Assembly: GCA_019313105.1 (NCBI GenBank)
Contig: JAFDBW010000217.1
Span: 1 to 8,317, forward strand
Origin: Deltaproteobacteria bacterium
Lineage (GTDB): Bacteria > Desulfobacterota > Desulfuromonadia > Desulfuromonadales > BM103
DNA: 8,317 nucleotides
Direction: 5' to 3'
Under the pieces are notes generated by a model. That model searched no databases. It saw only the letters and a program-made list of their open reading frames with translations, and was not told where the DNA came from. Made by a program: the position numbers and the translations under genes. Positions 1 through 6,583 of this stretch are shown in pieces (within the stretch, counting starts at the first letter, position 1; the number at the start of each line of letters is the position of its first letter).

Positions 1-1177
1 AACCGAGCCAGACCACCCATACACCAGGGTCCTTAGCGACTTGCAGGCCGGTATAGTAGCTCTGTTGGACGTCCAGCAGGGTGACCCCGTAATCGCCGCC
101 GCGCCTTTCATCAAACTGTGGGTAATTCTTGAACACCAGAAACGGTGTACCGTGCTGGTGGTTGCCGGTATCGATGTTGACTTGGGCGGTTGGGCCGAAG
201 TTCTGGTAATTCTCGGCGTAGCCCATCGGGATCAGCGACGTGCCGCCGGGCAGGCTTAGGTGTTTGCCTTGCGGTCCCATGACGTTGACCGTCTCGCCCG
301 TCGCACGATTCTTGACACTGAAGCGATAGATCGGGTCACTGGCCGTACCATAACTTGACTGGTAGAAGGTCAGCCCCTTGTAGGTCAGGGGGTGATTGAC
401 CTCGATGGTTTTTTTCATGACTTCCTGGCCATTCTCCAGGATCACCAGGTCGCTGCTATACTCTTTGGGGCGACCGCCGCCTTCGTAGAATTCGACCTTG
501 AAATCATCGTTGCGCACTTCAAACCCGATCGGGAACGGCACCTGGCTGCCCCGCAGCCAGATCGAGTCGATCGATTTGCCTTCGATGATATTGACATACG
601 CCTTGAAGCCCCAGATGTTGCCGATCATGGCGCCGACAAAGATGATCAGGATCGAGGTATGCGTGACATACACGCCGAAACGTGAAAAAGCGCCTTTTTG
701 AGCGAACAGGTAGCTCTTGCCGTCCTCGTCATTGATCACCGGCTTGGCGAACTTCTGACCGAGCACGGCTGAGATCTTGTCACGCACGCTTTCGACGGTG
801 CCTTGCGTAACGATCTCTTCACGATTGGAAAAGGTACGGAACAGGCCATCATCAGCTTTGAGGACCGGTTCGCGAACAACCTTGATGATGCGCGGCAGGC
901 GCTTGATCGAGCAGCAGATCAGGTTGACAGCAAAGATGCCCATCAGCGACAGGAACCAGTAGGAGTGATACATGTCGAAGAACTGCAGGGCATCGAGTGC
1001 CTTGTAGGTCGACTCGCTCCATCCGTACATCTCCATGTATTCCTGGGGAGACTTGTTCTGCTGGATAACCGTACCGATGATCGAGGTCAAGGCGAGCAGG
1101 ATCAGTGTGAAGATCGCCAGCTTAAGCGAGCAGAAAAAGTCCCAAAGCTGGTCGGTGAAACTCTGTTGTTTGCTCAA
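1..1177 (-). CDS. resB: Cytochrome c biogenesis protein ResB (Ccs1 family), 3' end cut off by window edge
   Basis: This encodes the N-terminal 392 residues of a ResB/Ccs1-type protein. With a CcsA/ResC partner, it carries heme across the cytoplasmic membrane and ligates it to apocytochromes c (system II maturation). Hydrophobic segments lie at about residues 19-38, 72-90 and 168-190. A large extracytoplasmic domain follows (about 195-380). The visible end, with YYTGLQVAKDPG leading into GVWVVWLG, is the typical ResB entry into the last membrane segment. His173 in the third segment fits the family's conserved membrane histidine. The start is TTG at 1177-1175, because no in-frame ATG or GTG lies upstream and AGGAG sits 8 bases before it. 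The C-terminus lies outside the window. A ccsA/resC gene would be expected next, but this is not seen. The gene follows purE after a 230-base gap containing a long hairpin. Confidence 0.93.
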   Translation of the reverse strand, partial: MSKQQSFTDQLWDFFCSLKLAIFTLILLALTSIIGTVIQQNKSPQEYMEMYGWSESTYKALDALQFFDMYHSYWFLSLMGIFAVNLICCSIKRLPRIIKVVREPVLKADDGLFRTFSNREEIVTQGTVESVRDKISAVLGQKFAKPVINDEDGKSYLFAQKGAFSRFGVYVTHTSILIIFVGAMIGNIWGFKAYVNIIEGKSIDSIWLRGSQVPFPIGFEVRNDDFKVEFYEGGGRPKEYSSDLVILENGQEVMKKTIEVNHPLTYKGLTFYQSSYGTASDPIYRFSVKNRATGETVNVMGPQGKHLSLPGGTSLIPMGYAENYQNFGPTAQVNIDTGNHQHGTPFLVFKNYPQFDERRGGDYGVTLLDVQQSYYTGLQVAKDPGVWVVWLG

Positions 1178-1184
1178 ATTGTTT

Positions 1185-1190
1185 GCTCCT
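1185..1190 (-). promoter_or_regulatory. Ribosome binding site of resB that fixes a TTG start
   Basis: On the minus strand AGGAGC is followed by AAACAAT and then TTG AGC AAA CAA. AGGAG is a strong Shine-Dalgarno match placed 8 bases before TTG. The reading frame has no ATG nearby at the N-terminus. The first residues encoded after TTG (SKQQSFTDQLWDFFCSLKLA) look like a normal ResB amino terminus. Confidence 0.75.
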
Positions 1191-1226
1191 AAAAAGAGGG
1201 AGACGACCACGCAGGTCTACACCCTC

Positions 1227-1278
1227 AAAAAATTTATGCTGTCGTATCAGAAACAAGACCATTTTCTGATAAGACAGC
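1227..1278 (-). terminator. Long hairpin with T-run between purE and resB (terminator or attenuator)
   Basis: Two 16-base arms, 1263-1278 and 1238-1253, are complementary except for one mismatch and enclose a 9-base loop. Read on the minus strand, the hairpin is followed by ATAAA and then six T residues (1232-1227). This suits an intrinsic terminator for the purE transcript. The T-run starts 5 bases after the stem, which is not ideal. The element also lies 50 bases upstream of the resB start, so it could attenuate read-through into resB or act in the resB leader. On the plus strand no T-run follows it. Confidence 0.5.
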
Positions 1279-1291
1279 CAGCATGTTCAAG

Positions 1292-1318
1292 GTAATATGA
1301 CCCTTCTTCCTGTGTCAA
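1292..1318 (-). promoter_or_regulatory. Weak candidate promoter for resB
   Basis: The minus strand carries a perfect -35 box TTGACA at 1318-1313. A 15-base spacer then leads to TATTAC at 1297-1292, which matches 4 of 6 bases of the sigma-70 -10 consensus. The spacer is short. If the promoter is used, the hairpin at 1227-1278 would lie within the resB leader, making it an attenuator rather than only the end of the pur transcript. Confidence 0.25.
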
Positions 1319-1407
1319 GACGGGTAAGAACGATTCGGTACTGTGCATATACGTAAAAGCATAAGTCGGCAGTCCTATGGATAGCGCCAAAGGTGCGATC
1401 AACAGGC

Positions 1408-1926
1408 TCAGCCGAAATCAGCGGCCAGCTTCTTGCCCAGAGCCTCCGCCTTCGCCTCGACGCCTTTCGCCATGTCGGCCTTGAACTGCACCAGTTTTGC
1501 AGAAAGTTCTGCGTCGTCAACCGCCAGGATTTGTGCCGCGAAGATCCCTGCATTGCGGGCACCGGCCTTGCCGATCGCCATGGTCGCCACTGGAATGCCG
1601 GCAGGCATCTGCACCATCGCCAGCAGGGCATCGAGGCCGTTCAGGGCCGTCGCATCAATCGGTACGGCAATCACCGGCAATGTGGTTTCGGCCGCCACCA
1701 CCCCGGCCAGATGAGCCGCCGCACCGGCGCCGGCGATCAAAACCTTGATACCGCGCCCTTTTGCCTCACGAACGAACTTCGCGGTCCGTTCCGGGGTGCG
1801 ATGGGCGCTCGACACGGTCATTTCGAACGAAATACCGAACTGGTCCAGAGCCAGCGCGGTCTCTTTCATGATTTCGTAATCGTTGTCGCTGCCCATCAGG
1901 ATTCCGACGAGTGGTTGTTTCATCAT
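1408..1926 (-). CDS. purE: N5-carboxyaminoimidazole ribonucleotide mutase PurE (class I)
   Basis: The 172-residue product matches class I PurE in length and motifs. It converts N5-CAIR to CAIR in de novo purine synthesis, acting as a cytosolic (typically octameric) enzyme. Visible signatures are MGSDND at residues 11-16, SAHRTP at 40-45 with the catalytic His42 (equivalent to E. coli His45), AGAGAAAHLAG at 65-75, ALNGLDALLAMVQMP at 94-108, and AIGKAGARNAGIFAAQIL at 117-134. SAHRTP marks the bacterial mutase class rather than the AIR carboxylase class, which has SAHKGP. A minor oddity is HLAG where HLPG is usual. Class I enzymes normally work with the ATP-dependent PurK, which is not in this window. 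The first of two adjacent ATG codons is preferred, since GAGG lies 8 bases before it. The gene sits 176 bases after purD and before resB. Confidence 0.96.
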   Translation of the reverse strand: MMKQPLVGILMGSDNDYEIMKETALALDQFGISFEMTVSSAHRTPERTAKFVREAKGRGIKVLIAGAGAAAHLAGVVAAETTLPVIAVPIDATALNGLDALLAMVQMPAGIPVATMAIGKAGARNAGIFAAQILAVDDAELSAKLVQFKADMAKGVEAKAEALGKKLAADFG

Positions 1927-1944
1927 AAGTTCAACCTCTTAAGA

Positions 1945-2093
1945 TCGGGACGAGGGACGCGGAACGCCACAACCTCAACCCTTTGTCCATAAATTAAGGC
2001 CTAATTAACTAAAAGTACCAACCAGAATGAATCATTCGGCGATGCCTGTTAAAGCCTCGATATCGCCTTAGACCTCCGCGTCACGGTCCCGGC
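1945..2093. repeat. Imperfect inverted repeat bounding most of the purE-purD gap
   Basis: The left end, about 1945-1968, contains three consecutive 7-base units, GGGACGA, GGGACGC and GGAACGC. The right end, about 2071-2093, read on the minus strand gives CGGGACC, then GTGACGCGGAGGTC. This matches the left end loosely (CGGGAC and GACGCGGA are shared). The interior is AT-richer, with small palindromes around AGGCCT at 1998-2003 and GAATG/CATTC at 2026-2038. There is no coding potential. It may be a degenerate mobile repeat or chance similarity. Confidence 0.35.
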
Positions 2094-2118
2094 GTTGAAT
2101 CGCTAACGATTCAACGCC
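2091..2118. repeat. Perfect 12-bp hairpin spanning the purD stop codon
   Basis: GGCGTTGAATCG at 2091-2102 and CGATTCAACGCC at 2107-2118 are perfect reverse complements around a 4-base loop. On the minus strand the stem begins within the last purD codons (Ala-Leu-Asn-Arg), and the TAG stop covers one loop base-triplet edge (2105-2103). No T-run follows, so it does not look like a complete intrinsic terminator. It could protect the 3' end of an mRNA or modulate translation termination or coupling towards purE. Confidence 0.7.
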
Positions 2119-3374
2119 TTCTTCCCAATATCCTTCCGGAAATGCACACCCTTCCAGTCGATCCTGTCGACTGCGCTGTAGGCGCACTCGATCGCTTCGG
2201 CAACGGTGCTGCCAAGGCCGGTGACCCCGAGGACGCGGCCGCCGGTGTTAACGATTTTACCGTCCTGAAAGCTGGTTCCGGCATGAAACACATAGACATC
2301 ATCCATTGCCAGCACGGCATCCAGACCGGTGATCTCGAAGCCCTTGTCGTAGGATGCCGGGTAGCCCCCCGAAGCCATAACCACGCAGACCGCGGCCTTA
2401 TCGTGCCATTCGATGGCGTCCTGGTCCAGATTGCCGCGAGCGCAGGCTTGCAGAACCGGAACGATGTCCGATTTCATGCGCATGAGCAGCGGCTGGGCTT
2501 CCGGGTCGCCAAACCGGGCATTGTACTCGACCACCCGCGGTTTGCCGTCCTTGATCATCAAGCCGACATACAGAATCCCGCTGTAAGGACAGCCGTCACT
2601 GACCATCCCGGCAATCGTCGGCTTGACAATCGTTTCGACGATCTCGTTGTGCAGCGTTGCCGTCACCACCGGGGCCGGCGAATAGGCTCCCATACCGCCG
2701 GTGTTCGGCCCTTCGTCATTATCGAAAGCTCGCTTGTGGTCCTGTGACGACGCCAAAGGCAGGATATTCCGGCCGTCGGTGAAGGCGAAGAAGGACGCTT
2801 CCTCGCCATCCATGAATTCTTCGATCACGACACTTGCACCAGCGGCACCGAAGACCTTGTCGAGCATAATATCATCGACAGCAGCGATCGCCTGCTCTTC
2901 CGACATGGCTACGATCACACCCTTGCCAGCGGCGAGACCGTCAGCCTTGACTACGATCGGTGCACCCTGCGCCTTGATGTAGGCGACGGCAGCATCGCGG
3001 TCGGTGAAGGTCTCGTAGGCCGCCGTCGGGATGGCGTATTTCTTCATCAGGTCTTTGGAGAAGCTCTTGCTTCCCTCGATCCGTGCGGCGGACTGATTTG
3101 GGCCGAAAATCTCCAGACCGACGGCCTGGAAGCGGTCGACGATACCCATAGTCAGAGGCACTTCCGGGCCGACCACGGTCAGATCGATCTTTTCGGCCTG
3201 GGCGAAATCCAGCAGAGCCTCGATATCATCCGCCGGGATATGCACGCAGTCAGCCAGATTGGCAATTCCCGGATTTCCCGGAGCGCAATAAATCGTTTCC
3301 ACCAGAGGTGACTGCGCGATCTTCCAAACCAGCGCGTGCTCTCGGCCACCACCACCGATGACTAAAATCTTCAT
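2103..3374 (-). CDS. purD: Phosphoribosylamine--glycine ligase (GAR synthetase) PurD
   Basis: The 423-residue product is a full-length PurD. It joins 5-phosphoribosylamine to glycine with ATP to give GAR, the second step of de novo purine synthesis. The N-terminal domain opens with ILVIGGGGREHAL (3-15). GPEVPL (69-74) and GPNQSAARIEGSKSFSK (91-107) precede the ATP-grasp domain. That domain carries VVKADGLAAGKGV (141-153), the acidic VIEEFMDGEE (183-192), NTGGMGAYSP (224-233) and the metal-binding VVEYNARFGDPEAQ (281-294). The C-terminal domain includes VVMASGGYP and NTGGRVLGVTG (376-386). The ATG start is supported by AGGAAGG 7 bases upstream. It follows purH by 78 bases and probably shares its transcript. 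The last codons form one arm of a perfect hairpin. Confidence 0.97.
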   Translation of the reverse strand: MKILVIGGGGREHALVWKIAQSPLVETIYCAPGNPGIANLADCVHIPADDIEALLDFAQAEKIDLTVVGPEVPLTMGIVDRFQAVGLEIFGPNQSAARIEGSKSFSKDLMKKYAIPTAAYETFTDRDAAVAYIKAQGAPIVVKADGLAAGKGVIVAMSEEQAIAAVDDIMLDKVFGAAGASVVIEEFMDGEEASFFAFTDGRNILPLASSQDHKRAFDNDEGPNTGGMGAYSPAPVVTATLHNEIVETIVKPTIAGMVSDGCPYSGILYVGLMIKDGKPRVVEYNARFGDPEAQPLLMRMKSDIVPVLQACARGNLDQDAIEWHDKAAVCVVMASGGYPASYDKGFEITGLDAVLAMDDVYVFHAGTSFQDGKIVNTGGRVLGVTGLGSTVAEAIECAYSAVDRIDWKGVHFRKDIGKKALNR

Positions 3375-3396
3375 CTCAATACCTTCCTAATGAAAC

Positions 3397-3445
3397 GGGA
3401 GCTGGAGACTGGGGTTTGGGGCTGGCAAAACATCAGCCGCCAGCC
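3397..3445. repeat. G-rich repeat copy with hairpin in the purD-purH gap
   Basis: The purH-purD gap contains GCTGGAGACTGGGG followed by TTTGGGGCTGGCAAAA (3401-3430). This resembles the element between alr and thiED, which has GCTGGAGGCTAGGGG and then CTGGCAAAA (6599-6621). Within this copy, GGCTGGC at 3420-3426 and GCCAGCC at 3439-3445 form a perfect 7-bp stem with a 12-base loop, just after the purH stop on the minus strand. No T-run follows, so purH-purD read-through is expected. Confidence 0.6.
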
Positions 3446-3452
3446 ACTGCCT

Positions 3453-5018
3453 TTAATGTCTGAAATGTCGCATCCCGGTAAAGACCATCGCCATACCGTG
3501 TTCGTCAGCAGCTGCAATCACCTCTTCGTCGCGGATTGAACCGCCCGGCTGGATGACCGCGCTGATGCCTACAGCAGCGGCGTTGTCGATCCCGTCACGG
3601 AACGGGAAGAAGGCATCAGAGGCCATCACCGCGTCCTTGACTTCGAGCCCGGCATGTTCTGCCTTGATCGCCGCAATCCGCGCCGAGTTGACCCGACTCA
3701 TCTGGCCCGCGCCGACGCCGACCGTCATGCCGTCCTTGCCATAGACAATCGCGTTGGACTTGACAAACTTGGCGACCCGCCAGGTGAAGAGCATGTCCTT
3801 CATCTCGGCTTCGGTCGGCTGGCGTTTACTGACCACCTTCAGCTCCGCAGTCAGCTCGATGTCGAGGTCCTGGACCAGTATACCGCCGTTGACCTTTTTC
3901 ATGTCGAGGCGAGCCGCCGGCTGCGACGGCCATTCTCCGCATTCGAGCAGGCGAACGTTCTTCTTGCTCGCCACCACATCCACCGCAGCAGCGGAAACTT
4001 TCGGCGCGATAATCACTTCGACGAACTGCTTGTCGCAGATAGCCTGAGCGGTCTCAGCGTCTAGTTCGCGGTTGAAGGCGATAATGCCGCCGAAAGCCGA
4101 CTCGGTATCGGTGCTGAAAGCGCGCTGGTAGGCATCGAGCAGGTTGTCACCGTAAGCGACACCGCATGGATTGGCATGCTTGACGATGACGCAGGCCGGG
4201 CCCTCGCTGAACTGCTTGACGCATTCAAGGGCCGCATCGGTATCGGCAATGTTGTTATAAGAGAGCTGCTTGCCCTGCAGTTGCCGGGCTGTAGCGAGCG
4301 AGGCTTCCTGGATATCATTTTCGACGTAGAAGGCCGCCTTCTGGTGCGGGTTCTCGCCGTAGCGCATGATCTCGGTACGCTGGTACTGGAAGGTCAAGGC
4401 GCTCGGGAAATCGGCACTCTCCGCATCAACTCGCCGACCGAGCCAGTTGGAGATGGCGGCATCATAGGCGGAGGTGCGCTGATAAACCTTCAGCGCCAGG
4501 CGGAAGTTGGTCTCACGGGAAACGTCACCCTGGTTGGCGGCCATCTCATCGAGAACGACAGCATAATCAGCAGGATCGACAACCACTGTGACGGACTGGT
4601 TGTTCTTGGCGGCGCTGCGCAGCATGGTCGGGCCACCGATATCGATATTCTCGATGGCGTCCTCGAGGGTGCAGTCGGGCTTGGCAACAGTTGCTTCGAA
4701 GGGGTACAGATTAACCACCACCATGTCGATCGGCGTGATGTCATGTTCTGCCATCTTGGCGACGTGGGCCGGGTTGTCGCGCAGGCCGAGCAGGCCGCCG
4801 TGAATTTTCGGGTGCAGGGTCTTGACGCGACCGTCAAGCATTTCCGGGTAGCCGGTGTGCTCGGAGACATCCTTAACCTGGAGGCCGGCGTCCCGCATCA
4901 TGCTCGCAGTGCCTCCCGTAGAAAGGATTTCAACACCGAACTTGCTCAGACCTTCGGCAAACTCAACGATGCCGGTTTTGTCAGAAACACTGATTAACGC
5001 TCGTTTGATCACAGCCAT
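3453..5018 (-). CDS. purH: Bifunctional AICAR formyltransferase / IMP cyclohydrolase PurH
   Basis: The 521-residue product is a complete PurH, which catalyses the last two steps of de novo IMP synthesis. It formylates AICAR with 10-formyl-THF, then closes the ring to IMP. The N-terminal IMP cyclohydrolase (MGS-like) domain shows ALISVSDKTGIVEFA (7-21), LSTGGT (32-37) and DGRVKTLHPKIHGG (62-75). The transformylase domain follows from about residue 200. It has RYGENPHQ (219-226), LQGKQLSYNNIADTDAA (247-263), the catalytic Lys280-His281 pair in VIVKHANPCGVA, SAFGGIIAFN (307-316), MSRVNSARIAA (440-450) and ASDAFFPFRDGID (466-478). The C-terminus MRHFRH is typical. The ATG start is preceded by AAGAGG at 7 bases. 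It leads the pur cluster, followed by purD. Confidence 0.98.
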   Translation of the reverse strand: MAVIKRALISVSDKTGIVEFAEGLSKFGVEILSTGGTASMMRDAGLQVKDVSEHTGYPEMLDGRVKTLHPKIHGGLLGLRDNPAHVAKMAEHDITPIDMVVVNLYPFEATVAKPDCTLEDAIENIDIGGPTMLRSAAKNNQSVTVVVDPADYAVVLDEMAANQGDVSRETNFRLALKVYQRTSAYDAAISNWLGRRVDAESADFPSALTFQYQRTEIMRYGENPHQKAAFYVENDIQEASLATARQLQGKQLSYNNIADTDAALECVKQFSEGPACVIVKHANPCGVAYGDNLLDAYQRAFSTDTESAFGGIIAFNRELDAETAQAICDKQFVEVIIAPKVSAAAVDVVASKKNVRLLECGEWPSQPAARLDMKKVNGGILVQDLDIELTAELKVVSKRQPTEAEMKDMLFTWRVAKFVKSNAIVYGKDGMTVGVGAGQMSRVNSARIAAIKAEHAGLEVKDAVMASDAFFPFRDGIDNAAAVGISAVIQPGGSIRDEEVIAAADEHGMAMVFTGMRHFRH

Positions 5019-5047
5019 GTCAGAACCTCTTGAATTTGTTGTTTAAA

Positions 5048-5162
5048 TTAACGCAAAAGCGCTAAGGAATGCCTGAAAAAGCACAAAGGGGGCATCTTTA
5101 AAAGTAAAAACAATGTAGTTCACTTTGCGCTCTTGCTTAAACGCTTTGCGCTTTCGCGTTAA
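5048..5162. repeat. Inverted pair of TTAACGC-type repeats upstream of purH
   Basis: The 19-base arms 5048-5066 (TTAACGC A AAAGCGC TAAG) and 5144-5162 (CTTTGCGCTTTCGCGTTAA) are complementary at 17 of 19 positions. They enclose 77 bases, which also carry CTTTGCGCTCTTGC at 5123-5136. The CTTTGCGC core followed by TTAAACATTT recurs upstream of thiED (7093-7129), which suggests a dispersed intergenic repeat family rather than an operator specific to purH. Confidence 0.55.
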
Positions 5163-5177
5163 ACATTTAGACCTGTC

Positions 5178-5261
5178 GTTGCCCTCAAAAGTTTAAACGG
5201 CCAGTATCCGGTTGGACATAAGGGAGGTTTTATCTAACATGGGCTCATGTAGCGAGGCAAC
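5178..5261 (-). ncRNA. Possible structured RNA in the purH leader (unassigned)
   Basis: On the minus strand GTTGCCTC (5261-5254) can pair with GAGGGCAAC (5186-5178) with one bulged G, closing a region of about 84 bases. Inside it, ACATG (5250-5246) and CATGT (5241-5237) form a hairpin with loop AGCC. CCGG-rich sequence around 5211-5200 could form a second arm. The layout resembles a small leader RNA upstream of a purine gene. It lacks the CUGGGC signature of the ZTP riboswitch, and I recognise no known class. It could be chance pairing. Confidence 0.2.
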
Positions 5262-5365
5262 CCTTTTCGGGAGATTGGTGGTCAATTTTGTTACTTCTAA
5301 ATGCCGGATAATCAAGGCTGAGTTCCGACGCCTGGTTTTTGTATAGAACCAGCGGCTTACCGCGT

Positions 5366-6508
5366 TTACCTCACACCGTTAGCAGCCGGATCAACATAGA
5401 CCCGCGGCACCCGCTTGCTGATACCACAAAAGACCTCGTAGGTAATAGAGCTCACCTTGTCTGCCCACTCTTCGGCGCTGATGAATTCGTTACCGTCACG
5501 GCCGAGCAGGGTCACGCGATCGCCGATCTGCACTTCCGGGAGGTCGGTGACATCGACGAGAATCCAGTCCATGCAAACCGTCCCGGCAATCGGAGCCCTG
5601 TGTCCATGAATCAGAACATCACCCCGATTGGTCAGCAGGCGGTTGTAACCATCGGCATAGCCAACCGGTATCGCTGCGATCCGGGACCGACGCGAGGCCA
5701 CGAACCGGTGACCATAGGAGACGCCTCCCCCGGGAGGGACAATCTTGAGCTGGGCGATCTCGCTGATGAAATGCATCACCGGCTGCGGGGTGAACCCTTC
5801 CGTATAAGGACCGCCGGTCAACCCGCCATAGAGGCAAATCCCGGGCCGCACCAGGTTACACCCGGAAAGAGCACGGCTGTAAATCCCCGCGCTGTTGGCA
5901 ATATGGCGATAGCGCGGATTGAATCCATGTTCTTCCACCCTGGCGACCACCTCGACAAAAGCCTGGAATTGTACCGAGGTCAACGGCCGCTCGGGTTCAT
6001 CAGCCACGGCCAGGTGGCTCATGAGTCCGACCATGTTCAAATTTTTCAGCTGTTTAAGGATCGCGAGAACTTCATCGAGCAGTTCCACCCGGAACCCCAA
6101 CCGGCCCATCCCGGTATCGACCTTGAGGTGGTAGTCGATGCCTGTTTCGGCGTTGCGGGCGAAAGCATCCAGCCGTCGGGCACAATCCAGGTCATAGATT
6201 ACGGGGGTCAGACGATATTCCAGGAGGTCATTTTCCTGGCCAGGAAAGGCGCTGCCGAGCACGAGAATCGGCTGATCAATACCCAGCCTGCGCAATTCGA
6301 CGCCTTCCTCGACCAGAGCGACACCGAAGATGCTGGCACCGGCATCGGCAAGGACCGGAGCAACCCCTGCGACGCCATGACCGTAGGCATCGGCCTTGAC
6401 CACGGCCAGGATATCACAATCGTCACCGACGGTATTCCGGACTTCCTGGAAATTATGCCGGAGGGCAGCGAGATCGATTTCAGCGCGGGTCGGTCGGCGG
6501 GCGGACAT
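5366..6508 (-). CDS. alr: Alanine racemase Alr (PLP-dependent)
   Basis: The 380-residue product interconverts L- and D-alanine, supplying D-Ala for peptidoglycan in the cytosol. The N-terminal TIM-barrel begins RPTRAEIDLAALRHNF (5-20). It carries the PLP-binding lysine Lys38 in AVVKADAYGHG. It also has HLKVDTGMGRLGF (127-139), HIANSAGIY (202-210) and NLVRPGICLYG (218-228), whose Arg221 faces the PLP ring nitrogen. The C-terminal domain has the second catalytic base Tyr265 in GVSYGHR, then AAIPVGYADGYNR (278-290) and AGTVCMDW (308-315). A TTG two codons upstream (6514) is in frame, but GGAG touches it directly. ATG at 6508 has proper 6-base spacing and is chosen. A good promoter lies just upstream. 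The gene is on the same strand as purH but 347 bases away. Confidence 0.96.
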   Translation of the reverse strand: MSARRPTRAEIDLAALRHNFQEVRNTVGDDCDILAVVKADAYGHGVAGVAPVLADAGASIFGVALVEEGVELRRLGIDQPILVLGSAFPGQENDLLEYRLTPVIYDLDCARRLDAFARNAETGIDYHLKVDTGMGRLGFRVELLDEVLAILKQLKNLNMVGLMSHLAVADEPERPLTSVQFQAFVEVVARVEEHGFNPRYRHIANSAGIYSRALSGCNLVRPGICLYGGLTGGPYTEGFTPQPVMHFISEIAQLKIVPPGGGVSYGHRFVASRRSRIAAIPVGYADGYNRLLTNRGDVLIHGHRAPIAGTVCMDWILVDVTDLPEVQIGDRVTLLGRDGNEFISAEEWADKVSSITYEVFCGISKRVPRVYVDPAANGVR

Positions 6509-6514
6509 GAACAA

Positions 6515-6518
6515 CTCC
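6515..6518 (-). promoter_or_regulatory. Ribosome binding site of alr, deciding ATG over TTG
   Basis: On the minus strand the sequence reads CCGGAG, TTGTTC, ATGTCC. GGAG (6518-6515) abuts the TTG, which rules it out as an efficient start. The same GGAG is 6 bases from the ATG at 6508. Confidence 0.65.
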
Positions 6519-6548
6519 GGGTAAATTTATTGCAAATCAGAAGGCAAC

Positions 6549-6577
6549 ATTAAATCATTGGCTTTTAAAGCTGTAAA
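6549..6577 (-). promoter_or_regulatory. Sigma-70 type promoter of alr
   Basis: The minus strand shows -35 TTTACA at 6577-6572, a spacer of exactly 17 bases, and -10 TTTAAT at 6554-6549. Each box matches 5 of 6 consensus bases. Transcription would start near 6542, leaving a leader of about 34 bases that includes the alr ribosome binding site. The promoter lies immediately beside the inverted repeat at 6584-6686. Confidence 0.6.
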
Positions 6578-6583
6578 GTTAAA

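Larger units (their letters stand above)
5019..5365. other. 347-base non-coding gap between alr and purH: leader region of the pur genes
   Basis: No convincing gene is present on either strand. On the minus strand, which leads into purH, it holds a possible multi-stem structure at 5178-5261 and a degenerate CTTTGCGC-type repeat at 5048-5167. The purH ribosome binding site AAGAGG ends at about 5026. I found no strong sigma-70 promoter. TTGATT at about 5314-5309 with TAACAA 16 bases on is the best weak match. No obvious terminator follows alr, so alr read-through into purH is possible. Confidence 0.6.

Noticed and set aside
41..1192. Several plus-strand open frames over the first 1.2 kb
   Set aside because: The minus strand reads continuously as ResB through the region. 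The plus frames are its shadows.
1393..1992. A 199-codon plus-strand open frame opposite purE
   Set aside because: It covers the antisense of an intact purE and has a low-complexity, His/Arg/Gly-rich translation with no family resemblance.
4176..4997. A 273-codon plus-strand open frame opposite purH
   Set aside because: It is the antisense shadow of the purH coding region, with no ribosome binding site or motif of note.
5105..5290. 6S RNA gene upstream of purH
   Set aside because: A stretch resembling the E. coli 6S AGCC...ATA...ACC segment was noticed, but no long closing stem joins the two ends of a 180-base region.
5170..5338. ZTP (pfl) riboswitch upstream of purH
   Set aside because: It is expected in front of purH in many bacteria, but the conserved CUGGGC-type 3' element and its pseudoknot partner are not found on the minus strand.
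5339..6553. A 404-codon plus-strand open frame opposite alr
   Set aside because: It is antisense to a complete alanine racemase with all catalytic motifs, and its translation shows no recognisable domain. It is open because of the codon bias of alr.
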